From: Gnetum montanum
Lineage: Eukaryota > Streptophyta > Gnetopsida > Gnetales > Gnetaceae
Length of the DNA: 64,000 nucleotides
Direction of reading: 5' to 3'
Assembly (NCBI GenBank): GCA_015680685.1
Contig: MNCI01014407.1
Span: 67,361-131,360 of the forward strand
The number at the start of each line of letters is the position of its first letter. Positions within the stretch are counted from its first letter, which is position 1. Positions 32,855 to 44,124 of the stretch are shown piece after piece. The notes below the pieces were generated by a model, which did not search any database, was not told the DNA's origin, and worked only from the letters and a program-made list of their open reading frames with translations. The position numbers and the translations under genes are program-made.

Positions 32855-33838
32855 GACGTTGAAACGACAAAGAGGGCTGGTCCCAACCTTATCGAAAATG
32901 ATGCAAATAATTTGTCCAAGTCCAACGTCCCAGAAGCGTCGTCTTCATTTACGTGGTGCGTGTAAAGCTGCAACAAATTTCCTTATGACCTGCTATGCCT
33001 TTTCAATTCTGCATCACTTTTCATCAATAATGCAAAACACTTAACATGGTCTGATTGTTTTTTATTACACCATAAGTTTAAATTATACACTTTTTAAAGG
33101 TGCTCAACCATACTACTTTTCATCGGTAGCAGTGTTGGATTTATAGTGATCAGGTCACAAAAGAAACTTCCATTGAAAAAAAAAAAACAAATATTAAACA
33201 ACAGTTTTTCAAATTATAGCTCTTCCAGATGATGATCCTTTATAGTTGGAAAATTAGAGTTTGGATTCAGAGAGGTATGTTGTTCTAATATACCATTACG
33301 TCAGATCATTGTCGATTAAAGTATGATTCTTATATTGCACCTAACGTCGAATTATTTTAAGAACATGACTATTACAGATCTACCAACGTTTACACAAAAT
33401 AGAACAATCTGACGTTGTGACATTGGTGATATAAAATAATTCAGCTCTTCTCTCCCTATCCAATCTTGGCCGAACAGATGTAATTAGAGAAGCATGTGCA
33501 AGAACTGAAAAATATTCTTCGTATAGCAAGACTACGGTGCTTTTTCATTTGAATTACCCGGAAGCTTGTAGACAATTTTTATTTGAATTCAAAAATTGGG
33601 TTGCTTTCTCAGTAAAAGAAACATTTCTTACTCCAAGTTTTACCAGCCATACTCTCTGGAACATGCTTTCAATTATTGTAAAGAGGCTCAAAACTAGACC
33701 ATAACCTCGAAACAAGAAAACTTGATATAGGAAGATAAGTCTCTGAATTCCCAAGAATCAAATAAATAATGAATGCAACTCCCATGTTTTTAAGTCAATA
33801 ATGTGATTTGAAACCCTCAACTACATGAAAGCGCCATT

Positions 33839-33844
33839 TTTATT
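33839..33844 (-). terminator. MATE polyadenylation signal
   Basis: AATAAA on the minus strand begins 12 nt after the TAG stop of the MATE gene. It is close to the stop but usable; other AT-rich stretches follow. Confidence 0.5.
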
Positions 33845-33855
33845 CAACCAACCAA

Positions 33856-36725
33856 CTATTTCAGCACATTCACTGGATGCAAGTCCTCTTTAGGCAATGT
33901 AGATTCAAGTACACTTTCTCTCGCCTTCATTGCCTGATAGAAAAGCATCCAATGTTAACTCTCGCTTGCTTTTATTCGTAGCAATCAGTACAAATGTTTT
34001 CTTTCATTTTAACTGTTGGTAAACATTTATAGACAAAATGAAACTTACTAGTTTATTCCAGTCATGGCACACATCCACCAAAATAATCAGAATGGTTTGG
34101 ACAAAAATTCCTCCAAGGATTCCTGTCCAAAGTCCCTGGAAAAAAGCATAGAAGATTGTGAGAAAGATGCTTAAATAAACAAGTAAATAGAAGTTGCTAT
34201 ATATCTGAAAAATCATTTTTTGTCAAGCCTGTGTGCAGTTACTGGCAAAGAAGCTAGGTATTTACTCATTTAGTTATAGTTCTACAATCTTGCTTACTAG
34301 AATAAACATGTAGAACCTACATAGAATGTATGGAAAGTGGAAACTGGACATTTTTATTACGTCCAGAAAATTTATATGTAGTTATAATATATATAATCTA
34401 TATAGAACCATATCGTGTTAGGACAAAACTAGGACGATGACGATCTATAAAATCTACACCTGGTAATATTACTTGTACAGGTACAACATTTTACTTCAAA
34501 TATGGATTAAAATGAAGAATTTGAAGCAGAGCGGTCACAAACCTTTGCACCAAGATGCATCCCAAAACCCAGAAAAATAGCTAATGGTAAGCCTACAACA
34601 TAGTAAGCAGCCAAGTTGGCAAGAGCACCCCATCTTTGCAGTCCACACCCTCTGGCTATACCTGTAAATTAAAAATTTCAAATCAAAACTTCCTTCATCC
34701 TTAATGTAAAGGATTCCATCACCTGTTTCAGCTAAAGAGTTATGCACCATGTGTTTGTTATCTGTGGTGTATATACAATTACTTGGTTACAGAATATAGG
34801 CTTTCTACTTTCAAATAAATTGCCAAAACTCTTAATTACTACAAAAGTACAAATATAACCAAGAAATACAGCTAACAATTCTCTCTACCTGCGGAAACAG
34901 CCATAAGCCCATCCATCATCGATGACACTGCCAATATTGGCATTGTTTTGGAAATGTACTGAACGACCTCTGAATCATTACTGAATAAACGGCCCCATAC
35001 ATTTCTGAGTGAAAATAATATGGTTCCTCTGATCAAGACCTCTGTGGCTGATATACACATTACTGATCGAGCTGCTAATACTGCACCGGGTGTATTTCCA
35101 GCACCTAGCTCATTGGAAACCCGTGTGCTACAAAGTAATAAAATTTAACGTAGAGGTCAACATATAAGAAAGTCTATTGATCCATCGATCATTCAAAAGG
35201 CTACAACAATTATCTTTTGGTAAGGGAAAACTCAGTCAAAGAAATAATTTGCATGAAAACCAATGTAAAAACCTTGCAGCTGCAGCAAGCCCAAAAGCAA
35301 TCGTGTATGCAAATGAAGCTGTGTTGAAACTAAAAAGAATTAAATTGAAGAAAATTAGGCAACTGGATAAAAGTAAAATATCTAAAATTATATGTAATGC
35401 GGTTTCAAACATATACGATAATGCAATTAGGCATGTTTCACATGTTTACCAGATTGTAAGAACTGATGTCTCAAGCATTGGGTTAGGTAATAGACCAGAT
35501 AACAGAACAATTATCTCAAAACACCACCATTCCAAACTGTTAAAAAACAATAAACCATTCAACGATTAACAGCAGATGCCGAAATGGGCAATCATACCAC
35601 AATATAAACCGTCAATACCTGTACAGTTCCTTTTATATCAAGAATAAAATATTATCATAACATCCAAAATATGGTAATAAAATGATGACAATATTGAACA
35701 TTCATGAGAATCAATCTTTCCAATACAATAGTAGAGTGAAAATCTTACCATATCATTATTGTTGCAGGAATGGAAACCGTAAGGAAGGTTTTGATATTAT
35801 GCAAAGCCTCAGTGGAGATGGGTACCCGTGTCTTTCTGCAGACAGGAGAGAACTTGGCATACAGAAAAAGAAGTATTGCATTAAGCCAGTAAGAGATGCC
35901 CATTGACAAAGCAGCACCCTTGATTCCTAGTCCAACCTTGTATACCAAAAACCAGCTAAGTGGTGCATGAACAATCAGAGAACATGCAGAGCTCAGCATC
36001 AATGGAATGACAATGCTCTGGGTTAGAAGATATCTCACTAGTGGTTGCATAAATGCATAAGCAAACAGGCTTGGAATCAACCATCTCGCATAAACCCCTG
36101 CTTCAAAGGATATTGATGGGTTTTGACCCAAAGCTAAAAGGATCCGTTCAACAAACAACCACATTATAGAGAGTGGTATGCTGGTACAGAATAGAACAAA
36201 CACAGCTCTCTGAAGTAGAATACCATGTAAGTGGTATTGCTGTGCACCAAATGCTTGACCACACAGGGTCTCTAGACTGCTTGCCAAACCTTCCTGTTGA
36301 CAGGAAAAGCATTCAAAGCATAGTAAGGCACATACCATGATACTGAAGTTTCAAAGCAATGGAACTAAGTATAATGAAGCTCCAAAGAATTCAAAGTTAG
36401 TGAAAATGAAACTCTGAAACAGTTGAGCAAAAGAATATGTAAATGCAAAGCATATTAAGACATATACCATGACACTGAAACCAGTGACAGTGGCAAAGGA
36501 AGTGGCCATAGAAGCACTGGAGAGTGAGAGTTTATCAAGATGACCCACAACCATGGTAGAAACCAGCTGCAGAGACTTCTGCAGCAAGTCCATGCCGATC
36601 ATGGGCAGTGCTAAGATGAACAGTTTCTTGATTTCTTCCCTGAACAGGGGCCATCTGCACCTTGAATTCTCAGCATTGACTTTTTCTTCACAACTGCTCT
36701 GCAGAGGCTCTGTCAATGGATCCAT
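33856..36725 (-). CDS. MATE family multidrug/metabolite efflux transporter
   Basis: This is a complete eight-exon gene: 36725-36468, 36293-35749, 35536-35450, 35329-35273, 35127-34889, 34661-34543, 34135-34049 and 33933-33856. All introns are GT...AG and the joined frame is open for 489 residues, the usual length of plant DTX/MATE proteins. Signatures in order are a hydrophobic [20 protein letters not shown] with [16 protein letters not shown] (first helices), [38 protein letters not shown] and [13 protein letters not shown] with ARGCG (second half). MATE proteins are 12-helix antiporters of plasma or vacuolar membranes that export organic cations, flavonoids, alkaloids or citrate in exchange for H+ or Na+. 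The substrate cannot be read from sequence. The short N- and C-termini are normal. It is the only gene here with no break. Confidence 0.93.
36294..36467 (-). other. MATE intron 1 with duplicated donor region
   Basis: The intron holds a second copy of the exon 1 end plus donor. TTCAGTATCATGGTATGTGCC near 36347 mirrors TTCAGTGTCATGGTATATGTC at the real donor (36467), and the likeness continues for about 37 bases. Use of the second donor would add intron sequence with a stop (TGA near 36351), giving a 124-residue truncated product. The first donor alone restores the family sequence [17 protein letters not shown]. Confidence 0.7.
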
Positions 36726-36766
36726 CGTCTAATGTAAATATGATTCAAAATTCCACACCTAATTGG

Positions 36767-36776
36767 GCATATATAA
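36767..36776 (-). promoter_or_regulatory. Possible TATA box of the MATE gene
   Basis: The minus strand reads GGTTATATATGCCC, ending about 40 nt upstream of the ATG. If used, the 5' untranslated leader would be very short (roughly 10-20 nt), so the true promoter may lie further upstream. Confidence 0.35.
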
Positions 36777-37496
36777 CCACCAGATAGGATTCTTAGTTAC
36801 ATAAATGCAATGGATTGCATAGTTACCGGAAACGAGGCAGCAACATGACGGCAACAGCAACGGAAAGGGCAAAAAATTAGGTTGCAAAAAAAACGAGCTT
36901 TAAATATAGATCCAATTAAATAAACTTAGACAGAAGTTGTAAAAGAATTTATTTAAAAAATAAATATTTAGACAGAGATAATCAATATGCTAGAACTTGA
37001 CAGTGACAAAAAGGTAGTGGTTGAACAAGTGAACAACATTCTAAATCTTTTATTCTGCATACCACTCAAAAATCGCAGACCAATAATAAACACAGATTCA
37101 CTACTGCATGTTAATAATCAAATAATATCCTCAAAGATGAGCTGAAAACAGTGCAGGACTCTGCCGCCGCCGCTCTTTCATCTAGATAAACAAGCATAAG
37201 GCAAGATCCGAGATTAGATTTAAGAATAGAAGGATTTGCTGCCTCCTTGCCCCTTGAAATAAAAATAGAGAAAGGCCAAAGATGAACTTATTATATTAAC
37301 TTTGAAGAGATGACTTTAAGAATGACATCCTGATATTCTCTCTATTAGAATATGAATTGCAGTGATTGAACTTTATTGTAATAAGAAACTCTGACTCAAT
37401 GAAAAGAATCTCAGTAAAGAAAGATCAAGATAATGTACAAAAATGGTTCATTTTGAAGAAAGAGAAGGAATGCTTGTTGCAGAAGCAGTGACTTAC

Positions 37497-37663
37497 CACA
37501 CAAAATTGATAAACAATTTATGGATGTGAAAAGCGATGACCGTGGAGAGCAATTCCAAAGCAGCAATAGCAGGATTAGCAGTGTTCACAGCACAGGCCCT
37601 AAATGCTTCTAAATCCTTCACTTTCACTTGAATGTGTTGCTTATTGCCGCCATAGAAGTGGCC
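37497..37663 (-). other. Candidate exon, product unknown
   Basis: A 167-bp stretch is open in one frame for 55 codons, bounded by TTTAG before and G|GTAAGT, a perfect plant donor, after. The translation begins GHFYGGNKQHIQVKVKDLEA and continues Ala-rich and hydrophobic. I do not recognise it. No second exon is clear: the next good acceptor on the minus strand (near 37180) would give a stop at once. It may be an exon of a broken gene upstream of the MATE gene, or chance. Confidence 0.3.
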
Positions 37664-38418
37664 CTAAATTTTTTTTCCTCCATGTTTGTAGTTTCACACA
37701 CAGACTTGCATTCAATTCGTGACAGACCTGCATTGGTGACAGATTCCGTGGTTGAAAATAAAGCACCATATCCTTTCGTATCTTTGAAATCATAAAATTA
37801 AAAAATAAAATCAAAGTAAATGAGACATGTTAAAAACGTTTCAGCTCAAAAACATTTCCCCCAGCAAGTGACGGTTACTGTTTATGGGCGGCAACGTATA
37901 GAAACGGGATACTGTTTCGCAACGAAAAACACGAAACTTTGTGAATTTGTTGCGTTTCTGCAAACAGAGATGGATTGATAATGTTTATAGCATTTTCCGT
38001 TGCTGCAATGGCAACACATTTCAAAACGCTGTTACCTTTAATGTCACTGCTGAAACCCTAAAGTTGCTTGTTGGTGAAATATAATATAATATCAAAAAAT
38101 AAACTGTATTTTAAGCAATCAAATGGATTGAATTTATGAATAGAGAACATTTTCTATGTTTTCTAACCATTTAGGAACTTATTAATGCATATTTTTATAT
38201 TACATCTATTTAAATTCATCTACACAGGTTTCCTTATTTCTGAACTGTTCCCTATCCTCAACCTTCTCTTTGATCATTTTTTTATGCTTTTTCAGTTACA
38301 ATTACATTGCTCCGTTGTCTCTTTCTGGTAACTATGATAAGATTGCACCTGGAACATTTATTCAAAAGAATTAACTAGCGTTCCAAAGAATTAACAAAAC
38401 CAATTACAAAACCAGTAA

Positions 38419-38457
38419 ATGATTCTAGACCATGAACTCATTTTATTGGACTAGGCT
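38419..38457. repeat. LINE left flanking duplication
   Basis: ATGATTCTAGACCATGAACT and the following 19 bases are repeated at 41209-41247 with about three differences. This is the target-site duplication of the LINE between them, long for a LINE. Confidence 0.75.
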
Positions 38458-38464
38458 ACAATTT

Positions 38465-38493
38465 GGGGGGTGGGGGTGGTGGTGGTGGTGGCT
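38465..38493. repeat. G-rich run and (GGT)n
   Basis: GGGGGGTGGGGGTGG continues as GGT units up to GGC. It lies at the 3' end of the LINE, where a poly(A) or simple-repeat tail is expected. Confidence 0.8.
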
Positions 38494-38548
38494 TATCGCA
38501 CCCCAGGAAGATAGCTGAAAAAAGAGACCAATACAACTAATTCAAAAT

Positions 38549-41090
38549 TTAGAAAAAGGTAATATTATTGATAAAGCCTAGTTCTCGACATTGAAGTTGA
38601 GCATTACTAGCAATAGAGCATTTCATACCGTAGTCAAATTCATTGTAGTTTGTGTTTTGATACGAAGCATCTAGGCGACATTTCCAAATAAAGAAGATAA
38701 TCTCGAATAAGAGGACTTTCCAGGCTTTTTGAAGGTGACGCTTAACACAATCATCTTGAAAGATATAGTGAGGAAAACCAACAGAATGGTTAGGAAGGAA
38801 AACTTGGAGAGATTGACACCATTTCCACATGTGTTGAGAGAATGAGCAATCTCAAAAGACATGTTGAAAAGAGTCATCCGCTTTACAAATGGGGCATTTA
38901 GGATGATCAATTCTTAAAAAAAGAAGCCTATGTCCAATGGAAAGACCTTGATGAACAAGGACCAAAAAAAGAAACGGTGCTTAGGTTGGGCCTTGGAAGT
39001 CCAAATTCGACAAAAAATAGTTTTCCATTGGTGGTCCTCAAGATGTAAACTCCAACATCTATTTAGAGTGGAGAATTGAAAAACTTTCGCATGAAACCAA
39101 GATTTGGCTTTAGAAATGCGTAAAGAGTGAAGAGGGGAACCGTCAGGCCAAAACCAATCATCATACCAAGGAGTATTAGTATGCATCTTATGCACAGCAA
39201 AGTTGAAAAGAACTTGCTCTATGTGTTGGTAAATGATAATATCTTGTCTTTGAAACCCCCATTTAACTTTCGCATGTGTCCAAGAGAGGGTAGGAGAATC
39301 ATTTCTAACAGTATATAATTGATCAATATGGTGGAGATTGTGATCAGCAAAACGATTGGCCCAATGAGAAAATTCATCATAAAGACAACCTCCATTCTTT
39401 TTAAATATAGGGGACCACCAGATTGAATGAGTCGACAAAGATTGCAAGCTTATCTGGGAAGGTTTCCATTGCAACAAACCTCTAAGTTGGCTCCAACACC
39501 GCCAAATTTGCTTGAACCAGAAAGAACCTTTGATCTTCTGAGAGTTTTTATTAATGATCCAATTGCTCCAATGAGTATTATGCCATCTATGGTGAATACC
39601 AAGACAAGAGATATTATGCCTAAAAAGGATCTTTCAAGCTTCATCTCCTTTAATACACCGAGTCACCCATTTGGAGGCCAAGAGAATACTCTGGTGCTCA
39701 ATAGAGGCAAGGCCTAAGCCCCCTTGTTCTTTACTTAAAGTGCAAGTGTCCCAAGCTACTCAATGAAAAGCTTTGTGATCATCCTTATTCCCCCAAAGGA
39801 AATTCCTAATAATGTTGTTAATGCAATGAAAGGAAGATTTGGAAGGAGCCATAAAGGAAGAGTAATAGACATGAGTGGAGCTCAAAATATGATTAACTAC
39901 GATAAATCTACCTGCAAGAGATAAGGGTTTAGAAACCCATTTCAAAGCTTTATGTTTCACCTTTTCCACCACATTGTTCCATATGGTAGTGGGAGTAGCA
40001 AATAAAGCAATAGGAATGCCTAAGAGGGTGAAGTTATCAATAGGAGATAGCCACTTGATATCAAAATGATAAGTCCAAGGAGGCCTAGGAGAGAAGCTAG
40101 ATCGGATGGTTTGCGTTTTGTTCCAATTGATCTTAGCTCCTGCGGCTCTACAGTAGATATCTATGCAGTGCAAGGCAGTGTTAAAATTATTATAGTCCTC
40201 GATCAAAGTGATAAAAGTATCATCTGCAAACTGGCTATAAATAAGATCCTGTCCTTGTTGTGGAAGAGAGATACCTCTTAGCCGTATAGATTCATTATGA
40301 GATCTAAGAATAGCTCCCAGAGCATCAGCAGCTAGGATGAAAAGATAAAGGGCTAAAGGGCACCCTTGTCGAATTGATGTTTGAAGCTCAATGACCTTAG
40401 AGAAGGATCCGTTAATGCAAATGACTGAAGAGGCCTCTGACAAAACAAGATCGATATGTCTCTCAAAAACATTACCTAAGTTATGGTGTTTGACTATACT
40501 TTTTAAAAAGGATCAATTAAGCATGTCATAAGCTTTAGCAAAATCAAGCTTTAAGAAGAATGGTGTTTTGATTAGTGGAAGAAGCCCAGTGCAAGCCCTC
40601 AATAGCAGTAACAACGTTGTCTAAAATATGCCTGCCTTGAACAAAACCGGTTTGCTCCTTGCTTATAAAATGAGGAAGAAAAGGTTTAAGTTTATTAGCT
40701 ATAGCTTTGGCAATTATTTTATAGATGACATTTAAAAGAGTGATAGGGTGCCAATTACTTATACTCATACGGTCTCCTGACTTGGGGAGAAGTTTAATAA
40801 TACCAGTATTAATCTGCTTACTAAAGGATCCTTCCCTAAGAGCTTCCTTATATACACTATAAATAGTGTCTTGAAGAGTAGGCTAGAATTTCTTAAAAAA
40901 TTCTGTGGGAAGGCCATCCATACCAGGGGCTTTACCATCGTGGAGTTGTTGAAGAGCATTACCAAGATCTTGTTTGGAAAAAAGAGAAACATCACCAAAG
41001 ATGGAGCAATTAAAAGGTGTAATAGCTCCTAAACAAGTGTTAATTGCAATGGGGTCAATCGTCTTTTTTCGAAAAATTTGAGAATAGAAC
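38549..41090 (-). pseudogene. LINE ORF2: reverse transcriptase and zinc knuckle
   Basis: Fingers and palm are at about 40990-40540, with DGKAPGMDGLP-like, SNWHPITLLNVIYKIIAKAI and QTGFVQGRHILDNV. The main open stretch 40443-39760 has SIRQGCPLALYLFILAADAL and the catalytic QFADDT. The thumb and connection are at 39477-38914. The region ending near 38840 carries CPICKADDSFQHVF, the C-x2-C...H-x-C knuckle of plant L1 elements. Several frame changes occur (near 40.5, 39.7 and 38.9 kb), so it is inactive. The family copies itself by target-primed reverse transcription. Confidence 0.85.
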
Positions 41091-41208
41091 TCAAAGAAAG
41101 TCTGTAAAATGTCATCCTTGGAGGTGAAGATATTACTTGAATAGCTGGAATTTTATGAGACGGGTTCCCCTTTGAGAAGACCAAAAAAACCCTTTGTACG
41201 CTATAATG

Positions 41209-41247
41209 ATGATTCTAGACCGTGAACTCATTTTATTGGACCAAGCT
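41209..41247. repeat. LINE right flanking duplication
   Basis: Partner of 38419-38457. The shared core runs from ATGATTCTAGACC to TGAACTCATTTTATTGGAC. Confidence 0.75.
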
Positions 41248-41786
41248 AAAATGATGATAAGGAAGAGATGTTCGTGGGCCACCGTATTTCTTATTTTTTC
41301 GTAAGTTATTATCTTAGAGAGAAATACCAGAGAGCTAACGGAGAAATCTTGATCTGGAATAACAATTAAAGTATTTTAACGCAGGATTGACGGTTTATCA
41401 TTTTCATTAGTGTTAAATGTCAGCATTTGCAAAACCGAAAAAGTGGGAATGTGGTCCAGACACTGAAGTAACGGCATCCCTATCCAAAAAGGGGTAAATG
41501 CAGGCTTTTTTGTTTTTGTTCCCTGCCGGTTACGTGTTCAATTTGTCCTGTATGAACTCTGATGCGGTGGTGACATCAAATCTTTGTAGAAATATACATG
41601 GAAAATGGTCCTATTGTAGAATATACATGGAGAATGGTCCTGTTCAGTTCTGTCCTGTATGAACTCTGATACGGTGGTCAAATCAAACTCAGATCTTTGT
41701 AGAATGCACATGGAGAATTTACATGAACTTGATCTCGTAATTAACCTACTGTAACGTGGGAGCTTGCTCTAGTAGTTAACCTACCG

Positions 41787-41860
41787 TGATATGGAGTATT
41801 TTTGAACCACAAAATTTAAAACCATGATGTGGAGTATTTTTGAACCACAAAATTTAAAAG
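41787..41860. repeat. Two 38-bp tandem copies
   Basis: TGAT(A/G)TGGAGTATTTTTGAA and following bases are repeated with one difference. Confidence 0.85.
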
Positions 41861-42263
41861 AAAGACGGTTTCCACCATAGAGAACTCAGCATTAACCGTG
41901 GTGGTGAGTAAACTTATACCCATAAGCTATTGAGCAAAGTTTCAATTTTTGTACAGTAAACTCATCGTACAAATTCACTTGGTAGTTGAGTGCGGAGGGG
42001 CATGAAACACCAATCTGACAACATTTAGACAGCAAGATCAAACAGATGACGTATTCGTGCCATATATGCCAGATGTTGATTATGGTCAAACGTGTTTGAG
42101 CAGTTGCCCAGTCCACTTTCCACTACTTTCACTCAATGGTGCTTCTGACTGCTATACATCACTTCCATCCGGAACAACTTTAGACCGTTCTTCAATAATG
42201 GTGCCTGTTCATGAGCGAAAAAACTTCATAAAAAGTCGATGCTACCCAATTGCAAAAGTGTCG

Positions 42264-42345
42264 TATTCCACTGAAAATATTTCTATACTGATAGCAAATC
42301 TTGTTATTCAACAGAGGATATTTCTGTACTGATAGCAAACCTTGT
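42264..42345. repeat. Two 41-bp tandem copies
   Basis: Units share ATATTTCT(A/G)TACTGATAGC and AAA(T/C)CTTGT, with several differences elsewhere. Confidence 0.8.
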
Positions 42346-43344
42346 TCAGCCAAAGGATGTGACCTTATCTATGATTGAAGTGTCCTATCTCACTGAACTA
42401 ATAGGGAAAATATTCCAATGCTAATTTGCCAGCTTTTGTTACAGAAACGCAAATTCCTTGTTACATATCCTCAGATTCATCATTTTATTGATGTTGACGC
42501 CCAGGAAATGCATTTTCCCCATCTCATGTCGAACTCAAATCAATCCCCACTCCCAGTTAATGATGTTGATATAATATATTCTGCAATAATTCGTCATAAC
42601 TGTACATATATACTAATCAAATGGGTGTTATTAGGTTCTGTAACAATAACTTCAGATCCTGGATCTTTTCATTTATGAGTTGAGTTTTAATTTGGGGTTG
42701 TTAATTTGACTGAGGCAGCATGCCATTACAGGTGACCCGAACATTGAAGGAGACACGATGGCGGATTTTCCTGGCTTGAACGTGGAATCCTTGATGTCTT
42801 CTATTAAACAACGTGCAAGAGTGCGATATGCGATCCAGAATGCAAGAGGGACCGCATGTCGAAAAAAATCTACAATTTTTTGTCTCCTCTGCTGTTTTTA
42901 AACCTTTGAAAAGCATTAAGAGTTGCAGAATTTGACCCATTAATGGTAGTCCGAATGTTGGACGAAACTTTTGAATTTTAAATTGTTTGCATTCAGTTGA
43001 AATGTTTGACGGAGGGGCAGAAAATAATTTAAATAGAAAACAATAAAATTATAAAAAGAAGACAAGAAGCTTAGCAAAGTGAGAAGGTGCAGCGGTCGTT
43101 TGCTGGTAGCAATAACAGCAACTTGCTAAGCTGGAGCACCAAATGGTAACACCTTATTCCAAGGATGCATTAGTAGCACCAAACAATAATAGCATAGCAA
43201 CTTTAGGGTTACAACAACACCAAACAGTTATAACAAACAAATCACACCAATAAATGGTAGCAAACAAGGAAAACCATACACTAGTGTACATCGGTTCACA
43301 AATGTGTGAATTATCCATGGTATATTCAATGACCATCCCAACCA

Positions 43345-43392
43345 TGCTTAATGGTAAGCACTTTGTTATTTGCTTAATGGTAAGCACTTTGT
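43345..43392. repeat. Two 22-bp copies
   Basis: TGCTTAATGGTAAGCACTTT plus GT is repeated with a four-base gap and no mismatch. Confidence 0.85.
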
Positions 43393-43814
43393 AATAATAA
43401 GAAAAAGGTTGAATGTTCAAAACACTTCTTTTACAAATGCTAATCACTCTTATCAAATTACACTTAGAAATTTCCTCCTCTACTATGCATGACTATGCCT
43501 ATGCATAGCACTAACAATGCAAACAATAAAAATAATAGCAATAATAGTCAAAAAAAAAAAAAGCAATACCTTCATCATTTATTTCTCTCTAGAGTTAAGG
43601 CTCCATGAGTGGATATTGTTGCCCACAACATTAAGCCACTAACAAAATCACATTCATGCAAGGAAACATGGCTATTGATGAGTCGCATTCTATCGGCTAC
43701 ATCGACAAAACCTGGTTGACATAGCCTTGTCATCTAGGCCTCATCGATGAGGCCTAGTTGATGCATCATATCATACATCGACATGGCACCATCAATGAAG
43801 TGTCATGTGTTGGC

Positions 43815-43822
43815 TATAAATA
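43815..43822 (+). promoter_or_regulatory. Element D LTR TATA box
   Basis: GGCTATAAATACAC lies 139 bp into the LTR. It is upstream of the nested element C, so any transcript would run into C antisense. Confidence 0.65.
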
Positions 43823-44119
43823 CACACTTGTAGTCGCATTTATGGCATTGGTAGATTGTAGTTGTAGTAGAGCTCTTGCATTTTTTTCATTTGAAACTTA
43901 GAATTTTTTCCCTGAGTGCTCACAGCAGAAGTCATTAAGTGTACGAATCTTTATTTGAGCATTATTGTACTTGAGCATGATAGTGTGTGCGGCAATAAAG
44001 ACAAGCTTTCTAATAAACTCTACAGCACTTTGGATAGATTAACTATTTTATTCATACATTTACTGTTTTCAATTATTTATTAATGTTTTCAATTAGTTAT
44101 TAAATATTTTCCAATTATT

Positions 44120-44124
44120 ACATT
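44120..44124. repeat. Element C left target duplication
   Basis: ACATT, identical to 52944-52948, inside the D LTR. Confidence 0.9.

Larger units (their letters stand above)
31456..33855. other. Intergenic DNA 3' of the MATE gene
   Basis: No convincing gene. A 232-codon plus-strand frame (32346-33044) has no recognisable domain. It is internally repetitive at 32813-32854 and has no visible splice or promoter context, so I treat it as chance. An imperfect direct repeat of about 180 bp spans roughly 31675-31960 (units contain GATGGAAACCTTAAG-type and GAGAAAATTCAGTT blocks), and two smaller tandem repeats follow. Confidence 0.55.
36726..38418. other. Upstream region of the MATE gene
   Basis: Mostly non-coding. 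It contains one candidate minus-strand exon (37497-37663, listed separately) and a GCCGCCGCCGC run near 37163-37172. The stretch 37860-38050 has repeated short CGTTTC/GAAACG and GTTGC/GCAAC words that also appear at 36826-36890. I could not assign it to a known repeat. Confidence 0.5.
38458..41208 (-). mobile_element. 5'-truncated L1-type LINE
   Basis: A 2.75-kb non-LTR retrotransposon on the minus strand between long direct repeats. It keeps most of ORF2 (reverse transcriptase and the C-terminal zinc-knuckle region). ORF1 and the endonuclease are missing, as usual for 5' truncation. The 3' end carries no poly(A). Instead, on the minus strand it shows a C/A-rich run of CCA units (complement of 38465-38493). 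Stops and frameshifts are frequent. Confidence 0.85.
41248..43675. other. Intergenic DNA with short tandem repeats
   Basis: No gene recognised. It contains several two-copy tandem repeats: about 41548-41720 (units with CCTGTATGAACTCTGAT and ATATACATGGA), 41787-41860, 42264-42345 and 43345-43392. There is also a poly(A) run at about 43551-43562. The small frame 42418-42678 has no motif. Confidence 0.55.
43676..44124 (+). repeat. Element D 5' LTR, first part
   Basis: Starts TGATGAGTCG. U3 has repeated ATCGA/GAGGCCTAG words, including the palindromic AGGCCTCATCGATGAGGCCT near 43736-43755. TATAAATA is at 43815-43822. R contains GGCAATAAAG near 43991. The LTR continues at 52949 after element C. 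Confidence 0.8.

Noticed and set aside
32346-33044. 232-codon plus-strand ORF
   Set aside because: No domain, biased composition, contains a recent 21-bp tandem duplication, no splice or promoter context. A frame this long in AT-moderate DNA can arise by chance.
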